NCBI RefSeq assembly: GCF_020360975.1
Contig: NW_025408686.1
Location: 496,001-560,000, forward strand
Direction of reading: 5' to 3'
DNA: 64,000 bases
Source: Hirsutella rhossiliensis
Lineage: Eukaryota; Ascomycota; Sordariomycetes; Hypocreales; Ophiocordycipitaceae
Part shown: piece by piece, positions 36,316-48,000 of the stretch
Numbering within the stretch: position 1 is the stretch's first letter
How the letters are laid out: each line of letters starts with the position of its first letter
Notes under the pieces: generated by a model
Databases searched by the model: none
The model's input: the letters and a program-made list of their open reading frames with translations, nothing else
What the model was told of the DNA's origin: nothing
Program-made: the position numbers and the translations under genes

Positions 36316-38138
36316 ATGCGTCACCCATTGATGCTCGTCGTCCCGGCGCTTCTAGCCGGCCTCATTGTCGCCGCCGCCGACTACCACGAGCGTCTCACCC
36401 TCCGCCCGCTGCCGCTGTCGGCGCTCCTCGCCAGCTTCAGCTTCCGCTCCAACACGTCCCTGTCCGACTTTGAGGCCCACAACTTCCGCCTCTTCCCGCG
36501 CTCGCTCGGCCAGATCCTGCAGTATGCCGGTACGCGCGAGCTGCACCTGCGCTTTACCCTCGGCCGATGGGACGCCGAGCGCTGGGGTGCCAGGCCCTGG
36601 AGCGGCACCAGGGAGGGCGGCACGGGCGTCGAGTTGTGGGCGTGGCTCGACGCCGGCACCGACGGCGAGGCCGACGCCAACTGGCTGACGCTGACCAACG
36701 CCCTATCCGGCCTCTTTTGCGCCTCGCTCAACTTCATCGACGAGACGCGCACCATCCGCCCCGTCATGTCCTTCAAGCCCGAGGGCCATCACTCCGACGC
36801 CGCCCTCTCCACCACCCGCCTACTCCACGGCGTCTTGCCCCACGAGGTCGTCTGCACCGAGAACCTGACCCCCTTTTTGAAGCTGCTGCCCTGCAAGGGC
36901 AAGGCCGGCATCGCCAGCCTGCTCGACGGCCATAAGCTGTTTGACGCCTCCTTCCAGAGCATGGCCATAGACGTCAGGCCCATATGCGCCCCCGGCAGCC
37001 CCTGCATCTTGCAGATGGATCAGACCATTGACATGGTGCTGGATGTGGATCGGTCCAAGCGACCCAGAGGTTTGCATCTCCCAGACGAGGACAACCCAGG
37101 TACGACGGTGCTGACCATCCAATGCCAGACAACCCCATCCCGCGACCGCCCCCGAGCCATGAGCTGATCTGCGACACGTCCAAGCCCTATCACGACGGCG
37201 GTGCATGCTATCCCGCGGACCATCTGCACGGCCAAGACTGGACACTGTCCGACATTTTTGGACGCACCATCAAGGGGACATGCCTGTTGACCGACTCCAA
37301 GACGCCCCCAGTGTGCTTGCAGGTGTCCGGCTCCCGCGACGTCGTCGCCGCCGGCGGCACTCTCGTGGCCGAGGAGCAGGGTGGCGCGTCGCGCTGCTAC
37401 ATACCCGACACGGACAAGGCCGACTTCAACCTGGTGCTGACGACACCCCGGGCGGACGAGGCGCCCGTGTCGCGGGGGGATCTGGTAGAGCCCGAAACCC
37501 CTCTGCTATTTGCGGAGCGAAGCTTCACGGGCCACGGGCAGGAGCACGGCGGCGTCCAGGCCATCCTGACCAATCCCAGCGATGCCGAGGTTGAGTTTGT
37601 CTACATGGAGTCGCTGCCGTGGTTCATGCGCATCTACCTCCACACGCTATCGACGCGCATATCCTCGTCGTCGACGGCCACAAACGCCTCGTCCAAGATC
37701 GTTGAGGAAATCTACTACCGGCCGGCCCTGGACCGCGCCCGCGGCACCCAACTTGAGCTCCTCATGCGCATCCCCCCGCGCTGCACCGTCTTCCTGACCT
37801 ACGACTTTGAAAAGTCGATTCTGCGCTACACCGAGTATCCACCCGACGCGAACCGCGGCTTCGACGTGGCTGCCGCCGTCATCACCACCCGCGCCCCGCG
37901 TGCCGGCCTCAACATCCGCACCACGAGCCTGTTGCTGTACCTGCCGACGCCCGACTTTAGCATGCCGTACAATGTCATCATATTTACGTCGACGGCTATT
38001 GCCCTGACGTTTGGTGGCCTGTACAATATTCTTGTGCGGCGGCTGGTGGGCGCGGACGAGGCTAAGAGCCCGAGGCTCAAGGCAAAGTTGCTGAGGCTGC
38101 TGGGGGCCCTCGGGAGGAGGCGTAACAAGGCAGAATGA
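36316..38138 (+). CDS. GPI16: GPI transamidase subunit GPI16 (PIG-T)
   Basis: Exons 36,316-37,069 and 37,129-38,138; the 59-bp intron (GTTTGC...CCAG) has a CTGAC branch site and restores the frame as KRPR-D-NPIPRPPPSHELICD. The product is 587 residues (yeast Gpi16 is 610). An N-terminal signal peptide (MRHPLMLVVPALLAGLIVAA) is followed by a large lumenal domain with the family motifs LPCKGKAGIASLLDGHKLFD and WTLSDIFGRTIKGTC. A single C-terminal membrane segment (VIIFTSTAIALTFGGLYNIL) and a short basic tail complete it. GPI16 is an ER-lumenal subunit of the transamidase complex with Gpi8, Gaa1, Gpi17 and Gab1, which attaches GPI anchors to proteins. The PIR/GPI wall protein downstream would be a substrate. 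The donor GTTTGC is non-optimal. Confidence 0.93.
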
Positions 38139-39942
38139 GAGATGGTTACATTAGGGATGTTTGGGTGCGAGAAAACGGATGTAGCATCAGGGGACAAGAG
38201 CGTCTTTTTGAAGATGGGTCTGATACAGGTCTGAGGTCGCTGGCCTCGGTGTACATGTAATTTGAGTGGCCCGGGGACTACGGGTCATGCTCGGCTAGCG
38301 TCCATGGGCTTCCTCAAGCAACCTCGAAAACATGTTTGTGACTCACAAGGGGCTCAACGGCCAAGGGGCGCTGAGGTGGATTTGCAGGGCGGGAGAAACA
38401 CGATGGAAGCCTGGCCGAGAGAGGGCCGTCGAAACACGCTGTTTTGTGTGAGCAGCCTCGGCCAAGCTTGCAAGACAGCTGGTGTCTTTCGAAGTTAGCG
38501 ACGGCGTGGTCGCGGCCCGCCGTAATCCAGGGCTAGGGGATATAAACGCGCCGAGGTGTGCTCTAGACGTGTATACGCGTGTCCCTAGTTGCGGTCCGTT
38601 GAGGGCCGCCAGCTCGGGACCGGCGCCGGGGGCCGGGTGGGGCCGGTGCCTCGCACTTGTTGTACCGTAGTAACTGGGCTGACGTGTAACCTGTCGCCCA
38701 GTTTTGTCTTGGAGGTGTCTCGGTCGTATTATACGTAAAAATAGGAACCAGTCCCTTTCTAAACAGCATCGGGCCATGTTGCAAACCAGTGCACGCACAG
38801 GATTGCCACCGAGATCTCTCGTTCATCATCATCGGCCGCGGAGTCCCGCCTCTCGTAGTCCCTGGGCCATGAAAGAAAGAAGGTGAAAAAGGAGGCACGA
38901 TTTAACGCCAAGCTGGGCACCCTGGGCATATGGGGACTATAATTGTACCGTGAATAGAGAATAGGTATGTAGAAAGGTATGCAGTTGGCGTGGGAGCAAG
39001 CTGTTCCTGCATTGCCGTCCACGCTCGAGCATTCCATGCTGCTGCTCCTTGGGGGTTCCAGGGAGGCCGACCAGTGACTTGCATTGGCTGCTACATACAA
39101 ATCTACGTCGTGATGGATAGAGGGCTTCCTCATTTCAGGACTGGGAACACAAGCCATATGCTGGCGGTGGCCGCCGTGCCGCGTCGGTGCCTGGCCACAG
39201 AGCGTGGCGGAGAGAGGTCCGATCCGTCCCTTTAGGTGGCGCCTGGGCGGGTCGTGTGTCATCCCTTCTTCTTCCCGAGGCCACTTCGCCGAGAATATCG
39301 GATTTGCAACGAGGGGGCGCCAAGGGAGAGAAGATGAGTCCCGGTAGCTAGCATAGTCGATCGTCTTTTGTATTAAGTACGGATACAGCATGTCTGAATC
39401 AATGCAAAGCGGGTGGGCTATTGTTTCCGTCAAGGAGCACGTGTAAGCCCGGCGACGCTCATTCCTGCTCGAGGCATATCGTACGGTCAACAATCGCAAC
39501 CTGACGGTATTGATGCAAAGGAGATTGCGTGCAGTGTGCGCAGTTATCTCTGTGCACGCGATGTCATGGATGTTGGGGGCCGTGCATGCACGGTACAGCA
39601 ATCACCGAGCGGTCCGTTATGCGCCGTGCTCCCTTGGGCCTTGACGTGATGCGTTGACATCTATCCGATGCATTATCGCAAGCACTTTATCCGTAGTTCA
39701 TATTTACAGTAAGATCAGTTGGCTGGTGACACAGATGTCGACTCCCACGTGTGCCCGTGCAAGCTCGCGGCTTCATGGAGTCCACCACTCCCACCGTCTC
39801 AAGTCTCAAAGCAAGCAGTCAGATCAACCCTGCGTCATCATCCCCCCCAGCTTACCGTGGCTGGCTGCGGGCCAACGGCGGCATCGGCGGTCCATTTCGC
39901 ACTGTCACCTCTCCGCACGCCGCCAGCCTCCCCGCACGGGCC

Positions 39943-39984
39943 ACGGGTGGTCCACGACGGGTGGTCCACAACGGGTGGTCCAGC
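39943..39984. repeat. Three tandem 14-bp units
   Basis: ACGGGTGGTCCACG, ACGGGTGGTCCACA, ACGGGTGGTCCAGC in a row. GGGTGG repeats may bind a zinc-finger regulator; this is speculation. Confidence 0.7.
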
Positions 39985-40340
39985 CACCCGGCCGGCGTGC
40001 GGTGACTCGGCTGCACGCGGCGGCTCACAATGATGGTGATGGAGCAGAGGGATACCTCAGCAAGACGTGCGAAGGTCCGAGCAAAAGGCCTCGACTGGTA
40101 GAGGTGGTCGGCATCCACGTACATACAGACTAGTTAAGACTATTGCTCCAAGATTGTCGGCAACTACCTCGGTCAAGCGCCTTGCTTTTTCGACATGAAC
40201 GCGCGTTGGTGTGTCAACTTGGCTTGACTGGATGCTCACTGGCGTTGCCCCGAAGCAAGTTTTCGATGGAGCTTCCATCTATCCGATAGTCCAGTAGCTC
40301 TAATAATTAATAGCCTCTCTCCTCCTCTGCTCCGCCTCTC

Positions 40341-40366
40341 CACACGCACACGCACACGCACACACA
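40341..40366. repeat. CACACG/CA microsatellite
   Basis: CACACGCACACGCACACG followed by CACACACA; a simple sequence repeat of no evident function. Confidence 0.8.
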
Positions 40367-41894
40367 ACGGATCCTTTGCCCGTGCTCCTAGTCAGCAAGT
40401 CCCCGGCTGCCAACTGCCATCAGCGTTTGGCCTACTCCGTAGCGGCGGCGGGGTTGATGCCCCGGCGCGGGGGACACAATGCCCGTTGATGGAGGGATGC
40501 ATGCCTCTCGTCAACCGCCCATGTCTGCATGTACACACATAGGGAGGTAGACCAGGCAAGTCAATGGCCGGCTTCTTCTCATCAGTGACCGGGCGTCATC
40601 GCCTGTTGTTAACTGACCTGGAGACTCGTCGATTTGAGCATCGACTGAGGCATCCCTTGGCCCATGCCGGGAGAGTCCCGAGCTGCCACGGTGAGCAGGC
40701 ATTATTAGACTTTGCAACTGGCCAGTTGTCGGCCACCCACTCGAGCAGCAACTTCCAGAGTACTGAGTCATGTATTGGTTATGCTGGCCCGCCGGTGGGG
40801 AATCCGGCGGAAAGGGTTCCCGGCGGCCCTCCCGTTACAACGCCTCTTCCGCCGGGACATGCAATTCCTCTCGCGCAATTCTTTCCTTCTTTTCTTATAG
40901 GACGGACGTGGACGAGGCTGGGGACTCCACCACCAATGGCCGCCTAGAGCCTAAAATTTTGGTGAGACATTTTGCACCGTTCAGCCACCGCGGGCAGTCG
41001 GGACCGCGCGCCCATGATTTGCCTCTGACCTTTGATTGGGCGATTGGGCCCTGGCCTGCGTTCTAGCTCTGTGCCGCTGGTCCGTTGCCCGGATGTTGTC
41101 TCAGCTCCGCAACTGCTCGCCACCGGCTGATAGCCATCTAGTGATTCAATGACTTGCTTGGCCTTCTGCAGCAACCGGGGTGGGAATCGGCACTTGCACC
41201 CCCTCTCGTTTCTCTCTCATGTCCAGGGGAGAGCGAAAGCATTGCATGTCTGTACTTGCGGCTTGTCTGCGTTCCATAGATGGTCAGGCGGCTACCGCCG
41301 CTCATAATGGCCCCCAGTGATCCACGCCGCTCTCCATTGTATGGCAACAGGATGTGGACTGTCCAGCGAGTTTCTCCCTTTCTTGGCGATAATCCCTCGC
41401 CAAGTACGGAACAGCATGTATAGACGATAGTTTGCGGCCTGAGTCCGTACGCCGGCATACAGTGCTGCACGAATCCACATAGGGTTCGCAATGCATAGCA
41501 ATACAATGTATAGCTATACTGGCCATGATATATACCAGCGATGTCGTGACTGGCAACTGATGTAAGGGGAGAAGAGCCCACTCTTGCATCCACTCGACTT
41601 GCTCCATCCAACGCGCTCTCGCGAGTAGTGATCCTGCGGACAACATGAGCAACACCTCGTAGAACTCCGTCATTGCTCGCCGTGCTCCGTCCAGGTTCCC
41701 CATCCATGGACCAGTTTTTCTTTTCTCATCCTGCATGTATAAACAGTATACATGCAAGCACACCTGATAGGCAAACAGGATCGATGAGGCTGGCACGCCG
41801 TAAGCACTGAGCAGCAAGCGGCCGATCAAAGTCAGAGTAGCGCGCGCCTCGACCTGCCTGCCTTCGAACCTTGGATCGATCCAAACTCACACTT

Positions 41895-41925
41895 CCCCCC
41901 CCCAGCCCCCCCCCCCCCCTCCCCA
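41895..41925. repeat. Poly-C homopolymer runs
   Basis: Nine and fifteen or more consecutive C residues separated by AG. Possible i-motif/G4-forming DNA; exact length may suffer from sequencing error. Confidence 0.75.
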
Positions 41926-42917
41926 TCGTTGTGTGGCCCGCCCTCGTCCTATTCTTCCTCCCACACACCTCACCTGCTAGCTACTGTATGTACTAGTAGC
42001 ATTGGCCGTGGCTGTTCTCGCATCCTCAGTGGGGGCTGCGCATCGCCTTCACCCACCCCGGCCGCTGCTGCGAAGAGATGGACCGGCCAGCCCCTTGTCC
42101 GTCATGTCTGAACATAGCCATTGTGACATGGCGTGTGAGTCGCTCCCACGGATCCATACAAGTCTCTATGAACCGTGCCTACGTGCGTGCTTAAGTATAT
42201 AGAAGAGGGGGACGAAGACAGAAGATCCATCTAGCATGCTGCATGCCTGCCTATCCACCAACTCCGTTCCACTTATAAGCCATCCTCCACGAATACCTGT
42301 TGCCGTATACTCGTGGATATTTGAGCTCCCGTCCTCCCTCTCTTCTCCTCTCCCGTCTTTCCTCCTTCTTCGGCTCTTCGCTCCTCCTCGGCCCTGTCCT
42401 CTTATCTTCCTCGGCCTCTTTACTCTCAACCATCGGCCATCTTTCTCGACTCCAGCAACTCCTACTTCCTCACCACCCTCGCTCTCGGCCACGACTCCGG
42501 CACCTGCCTATCCGCTTCCTCAAGGGATACAAGGCGTGATCGCTTCAGGGCCCAACCCAAACTGATCAACCGACAAACCCCCGCCGCCTGGTCAAATCAC
42601 TTGCAGCAACAAGTCGGGCCATCGCTACAGGAATAGCACTCCGTTTCATCGCCAGCCTCTCTCGCGCGCTTCCCGAGTCCTGTCTCAGTCTAGAGCCTGC
42701 CAAGGTACGCAAGGATCAACATTCCAGGCTCCCACCTCCCTCTTGACGGTTTTTTCCCTCCCGGCGATATCCGTCAAGTACCCAGACTTGGTCTCTTGTG
42801 GCCGGCTCATGCACAGCAGCAAGAGTTTCCCTTCTCCTCGCGGCCCTTGGCAACACACAAGCACAGGAGCATGAGTGTATGAGGGAGGACCAGACTGACT
42901 GGATCTGCAGGGTGACG

Positions 42918-44139
42918 ATGAGGTGGACCTCGCTGGCTGTCCTAGGTGGCCTTGCCGCCACCGGCTCGGCAACGACTGACGCCAGCGGTGCTGTCATCGA
43001 CCAGGTCAAGCCTTCTGCCGAAAACCCCGAGGGATGCCAGGCCTCGTACAATGTCAAGTTCCAGATTGAAGTTCAGGCGCTGACCAACGAGACGGCAACA
43101 TCCGACGAGGTGAGCAAGACCGGCCCAAGCCAGCGTGCACCGTGTCTAACTCTTGTCTCCGCAGGCAGTCCAGAAGCGATCCGTTGCCGGAGAAGGCGCC
43201 CTGGTCATGGAGCTGAAAGACTCGGTCCTGACCGATGCCCAGAATAGGACGGGCTACATTGCGTCCAACTATCAGTTCCAGTTCGACGGCCCTCCGCAAG
43301 CGGGTTCCATCTACACCGGAGGCTTCTGCGTCTTCAACAACGGGTCCCTGGCCCTGGGCGATACGACCATCTTTTACCGCTGCAAGTCGGGCAACTTTTA
43401 CAACCTCTACGACCGCCACTGGGCGCCGCAGTGCGATGCCATCCGCATCCAGGTTGCGCCCCTGAGCGACACCGGCAGCGAGGACCAGACGGGCGGCCAC
43501 AGCGTCGTCGGCACCAGCATGGTGGCCACGACGATGGTGACGGTGCTTCCCGACGGCCAGCCTCAGGTCATCCAGACCCAGGTCCCCGTGCCCATTTGCC
43601 AGATTGGTGATGGTCAGATCCAGGCTCACACCACCCCCTGCGCCCAGGCGCCTCCAATCACGTCCGTCGCTGCTGCCGTCAACCCAGTCTCACAGATCGC
43701 CGATGGGCAGCCCCAGGCCCCGTCGGTCGTTCCCACGGCCCCTCCTGTGTCCCAGGACGACGACGGCGCTCCTCTGGCACCGCCTCCCGAGACTGCTGCC
43801 CCCCAGTCTACCGCCTCTGAAACTGCCTCGCCCGAGGTAGAGTCTGCTCCTCCAGCCGACAGAAACCCAACTCCCACCCCCGAGGCCACCTCCGCAGTCT
43901 CGCCTGATGTCGAGTCGGTCCCCCCATCAGAGGTGGCCACGTCGTCTGTCACTGGGCTCGAGACGTCGACCAGGGCGGCGGCTGCTCGGCCGTCTTCGAC
44001 CCAAGTTCCTGAGCAGCCCCAGGCCCCAAGCAACGTGCCCAGCAATTCTCCAGTTCAGGCCGGTGCCAAGATGGCTATACCCGGCCCTGCAGCCTCGTTG
44101 ATCACGGCCGCCATTGGCATTGTCGTTTTCTTGTACTAA
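42918..44139 (+). CDS. PIR-type cell-wall protein with C-terminal GPI-anchor signal
   Basis: Exons 42,918-43,109 and 43,165-44,139, with a 55-bp intron (GTGAGC...CCGCAG, branch TCTAAC); 388 residues. A signal peptide (MRWTSLAVLGGLAATGSA) precedes a cysteine domain with Cys40, 118, 136 and 153, including FYRCKSGNFYNLYD, the signature of PIR proteins. A Lys-Arg pair at 68-69 could be a Kex2 site. Three PIR-like repeats follow at about residues 210 (QIGDGQIQA), 242 (QIADGQPQAP) and 261 (QDDDGAPLAP). A long Pro/Ser/Thr-rich stalk leads to a C-terminal hydrophobic tail (ASLITAAIGIVVFLY) after small residues, a GPI-anchor signal. PIR repeats form alkali-labile ester bonds to beta-1,3-glucan through a Gln. 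Domain order is opposite to yeast Pir1-4, where repeats precede the cysteine domain. Confidence 0.88.
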
Positions 44140-44327
44140 TGCTGAGCTGGGTGGAGGAACCAGCGTATGATTGACTTGGGATGGGAGATAGGTTGTTTTG
44201 GATACGCAGCAAACTTTGCCGTTGACAGCATGCCGGTGAGAGATGGTCAGAATTAATCGAAGAGTCCTGGTCGTATTTGGGTGGGAGAACTGTAAAAGCA
44301 AATGGACGATATAATGCCACCAAAAGA

Positions 44328-44398
44328 TGTCACGAAAAATCAAGCCACCTGTTGTTCAGGTGACATGTTCAATTGAACATCAAATCTGCTTCGCGACA
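44328..44398 (-). repeat. 3' LTR of the TRIM (71 bp)
   Basis: Identical to 44,640-44,710. Contains a hairpin (CACCTG TTGTT CAGGTG) and a perfect 16-bp palindrome ATGTTCAATTGAACAT. Confidence 0.9.
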
Positions 44399-44639
44399 CA
44401 CCCCCTCAGGGATCACGGGCTAGCCTGGGATTCCTGAGACCACTCTCGCTTTAGCTCTGGGCCCTCTCTGCCTTGTGCCATTCGGGCTACTCTGCGACAG
44501 TGCCTCGGGCTCTGGCTATGGCATTACACAGGTGCAGGTCTCGAACACTGACTCCGTCGGGGTGCGCGCTAGCCTAGGTGGTCGTGCGCAGTTACCGGAA
44601 GTTCCAGGAGGGGTTAGCCCCTCCTCCCGGGCTCATAAC

Positions 44640-44710
44640 TGTCACGAAAAATCAAGCCACCTGTTGTTCAGGTGACATGTTCAATTGAACATCAAATCTG
44701 CTTCGCGACA
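44640..44710 (-). repeat. 5' LTR of the TRIM (71 bp)
   Basis: Identical to 44,328-44,398; the primer-binding site lies just inside (44,627-44,639 on +: CGGGCTCATAACT). Confidence 0.9.
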
Positions 44711-44865
44711 AAAGAAGCATGGATGGTTTGATGATCTCATGGGCAAAAAGCATGGGCATGGAGAAGACGCGCTCCAACTGGTCGGGTAAATATAAAAATA
44801 ATTAATATTGGCACATACATCTGTTTCTTTCATCTCTTGAAACTGGTCGTTTCGATGAACCAAAC

Positions 44866-44890
44866 TTTAGTTTAGTTTAGTTTAGTTTAG
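44866..44890 (-). repeat. (CTAAA)5 tail of the LINE
   Basis: Five TTTAG units on + directly next to the left target copy, i.e. the 3' simple-repeat tail used instead of poly-A. Confidence 0.85.
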
Positions 44891-45088
44891 TGTATTTTCC
44901 GTCCAGCAACTTTTGGTCGCTCAGGTCTCCGCAGGGGAGCACAGGACGTGCTGAGCTAGCAGGTGTCTACATGCTACATATCGTACACTTCACCCACTAT
45001 CCAGCATTTCATCGGCTCAACGGCGCTCATGACAAACCTGTTGCCCGTCAGCGGGACGTCCAGGCATGAAGAGAAAGCTGTCCCGTGG

Positions 45089-48000
45089 TCAGATCAGCCA
45101 ATTTGCTTCTGGGGCCTTGCAGCCCTTGATGACCTCGGCGATCGCATGGTCGCGAGACCTTGACGCCGCCCGAGATCGGAGCAGGTAACAGAAAGGATTG
45201 AGAGGAAAAGGTAGGGTGAGAGAGGAGAATGATGACCGTCTAGTGGCGTGGGCAGATCCTCCGAAGAAGGAGCTCGCTTTCGCCAGCCTGACGAATTTGT
45301 CAAAGTCCTTGCCGATTGCGCGGTTGATGGCTGCAGCCGGCCAAGGTGCAAGCCGCATACGATGCCGTGGCGCAACCTTTCTGCAGTAAAAGATGTGTGC
45401 TGGCTCTTTTCGTCTTCCGCACGAGCACGTCAGTCGCGCATTGTCGTGACCAAACCTTTCGTGGTAGTCAGCAAAATCCCCATGGTGGGTTCTTGCTGCA
45501 AGCAAGTTACGAAGCAGGGGCCGAGAGAGCGCCAATTCTGACGGGCAGCTGGTTGTGGCTTTAAGCCTCAGGTCTCTGTATCGCTCCGGCGCAGAGGCTT
45601 CCCACCAGGCCTTGAAAGCCTCTTCCGGCTGCTGTCGGGCAATCTTTCGCAGGTGCGCTAGCGTCGGGACGTTATCAGCGGGTTCTGGCAGTGATGCTCC
45701 CGCCTTTGCCAGAGCATCAGCCTCCTCGTTGCCTGGGATGTCAGCATGGCCGGGGATCCAATGGACCTCCACAGCTCCGTATTTTCGCGCCAAAGATTGA
45801 AACTCAAGGAAGACCTCTTGCGAGGAGTCGCTCGGCGTGCCCGTAAGCATGTTGCGGTCGCAAGGTTGTCGAGGCAGACAAAGATGCGGTCAGTTTCTGG
45901 AAGGCTCACCGCAGCCTTCAACCTCCAACGCACCTTTCGCCTCAGCGTCGAAAATCTCGGCGGGCCCGAGACGGCCCTTGTCGCGCAAGACGGTGGATCC
46001 GTCCCGATGAACAACATAGCCATATCCGGCGTGGCCTTCGGTAGAACGGGACCCGTCGGAATAGACGACCAGAGTTCGGGGCGATAGTGCCTGGAGCCAA
46101 TCGCGAAATTTCTTCGCCGTCTCATTTTTCGATGCACTCTGCAGAGGCGCAGTCTGCTCTTCGACAAATCCGCGCTGCAGCAAGGCAGGCCTTGGGCAGC
46201 TTGGTAGCAATTCGTCGGAGCGCCGCAGCCTAGTCCGGAAGGGTTTTGGCTGCTTTTGGTACTTCAGCTTGATCATTTCATTCAGTATAGGGGCTTTTGG
46301 CCTCGACGTGCGCTTCACGAGCGGATGAGCTTCGTCCAGGATTTGAGACGCGCAGCAAATGCAGTCCGGCGCGCCTCGAGCAGCAGAGGGACCGGCGGTA
46401 TCCCTGCCTCCCGGTGCAGAACATTCGTTGGTGTAGTTCTCCACACTGGCAGGATAGCCCGAAGAGATGTGTAGAGTGCCTTGCTCATCTTCTTTACGAG
46501 GTGTCCGATCCTGGACGGTCCTTCCTTGCCCGGCTTGGTCCAGCGCGGGCGCGTAGAACCAGGATACCAGACCTCCGCCGCGTAGAGCAGCACTGGAATG
46601 ACGCAAGCGCAGACCGCTCGTCGCACAGCGCTCGGTAGAGGACCATGCCTGGTGTTTGTCAGTCTCCTGAGATGGAAGGCGACTGCTTGCGCTTTGGCCG
46701 TCCATTTCTCGACATGAGTCTTGAAAGACAGAGTGCTGTCGAGCCAGACGCCGAGCCAACGCATCGCCCGGCCCGGCCGTTTCTCAAATTCGCCATGGAG
46801 CACTGGCGGCGCCGTCTTGGGCGTCGTTCGAGAGAAGTGCATCACTTCTGTCTTCTCAGGGTCGAAGGAGATCCTGTTGGCGGCGCCCCACGATACAAGC
46901 TCACGCACATGATGAGATGCTTCGGCGGACGTCTCATCCAGGCTATCGCCGACGCAAAGGATGGCAGTGTCGTCCGCATAGCCGAAACGCCCTTTTGAGC
47001 TGCCCAAGCGGTAGATTGGTTCCGTATACAGTAGGAAGAGGATCGGCGAGACTGGCGATCCCTGTGGCAGCCCGCACTGGAGAGGCGATGAATTCGTTGC
47101 GATATCTTGATAGCGGATGCGTGCCGACCTGTCTTGCATAAACGAGCCGACCCATCGCGCGAGGTTCGGTGGCCACCCTGCTCCCGTAGGCGAATGATCA
47201 ATCTGTTGCGGAGGACTGTGTCGAAGGCGCCCTGAATGTCCAAAGTCACCAATGTTGCAACCTGCTTGCAGGCAAATGCCTCCTCGATGTCATGAATCAA
47301 GGCAGCAACGAGATCCACGGCCGATCTCTTCGGGAGCGCGCCGGCTTGTTGTGGGTGTAGTACGCCGAAATGGACCGAGGCCCACGCTAGACGCCGTGCG
47401 ATGAGCCGCTCGAGGCCCTTGCCGAGACAGGACAAAAGGGAGATGGGGCGCCAAGCGCGGGGTGTAGAGAGATCCCTGCGCCCCGGCTTGGCAATCATGA
47501 CCACTTCTGCTTCTCGGAAGGGCTTCGGATGGTGGCCAATCCTGAGGCAGCCTTGATATAGCTGGTGGACGAGACTTCCGATCGCATGCCAGACAGCGCG
47601 GAGCATCCGCACCGTAATATTGTCGGGACCAGGGGACGTATTCCCGGTGCGTAGCGTGGCGTCGCGGGTCTCCTCCGGAGAGACTCGGTCGGTGAAGGGT
47701 ATCGTCCTATCTGTGTTCACGGAGATCCACGGATCTGGGATGTCGTCGTTCGCCGTGCGCCGTTCCAGAGTGGCTTGTCGCAAGGCGGTGGCCTTTTCCA
47801 GCTGCGTCTCATACACTCGGTCGTCAATTTGCAGGAGGAGCTTGAAACGGACCTGGAGACTTCAGCCAGCGGACCGCCCTGAAGACGGAGGCGCTATCGG
47901 TGAAGCTGTCAATCAAGTTACGCCAGTAAAGGCGCTTGGCCCGGCGCACCACGCTATGGAGCTCCTCTTGGCTAGCTGTACTTCTCGGTCGAAGCCGAGA

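Larger units (their letters stand above)
38139..42917. other. 4.8-kb region without a supported gene
   Basis: Not RIPped and of normal GC, but no ORF here shows family motifs, good codon use or splice-joined partners. It holds short simple repeats: three 14-bp units ACGGGTGGTCCA.. (39,943-39,984), CACACG repeats (40,341-40,366), poly-C runs (41,895-41,925) and a long CT-rich stretch (42,310-42,480) just upstream of the wall-protein gene, typical of strong fungal promoters. The last ~600 bp probably belong to that gene's promoter and leader. A non-coding RNA or a small gene cannot be excluded. Confidence 0.5.
44328..44710 (-). mobile_element. TRIM: 383-bp terminal-repeat retrotransposon in miniature
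   Basis: Two identical 71-bp direct repeats (44,328-44,398 and 44,640-44,710), each starting TGTCACG and ending CGCGACA, flank a 241-bp non-coding interior. Perfect 5-bp target duplication AAAGA (44,323-44,327 and 44,711-44,715). On the minus strand, the base after the 5' LTR starts AGTTATGAGCCCGG, complementary to the initiator-tRNA anticodon arm GGGCTCATAAC. The base before the 3' LTR ends a polypurine tract GAGGGGGTG. These are the defining parts of an LTR retrotransposon with no coding capacity, so mobilisation would need a helper, probably Copia. No RIP is visible, in keeping with its small size. Confidence 0.9.

Noticed and set aside
38759..39601. 280-codon minus-strand ORF
   Set aside because: Composition is irregular, with no domain, no plausible splice partners and many rare-looking residue runs. 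It lies in a region where all frames are similarly open by chance.
39943..39984. Possible CRISPR-like repeats
   Set aside because: Three contiguous 14-bp units without spacers in a eukaryotic context; a simple tandem repeat.
44328..44710. 71-bp repeats as a simple segmental duplication
   Set aside because: Target duplication, primer-binding site and polypurine tract in the right places favour a TRIM.
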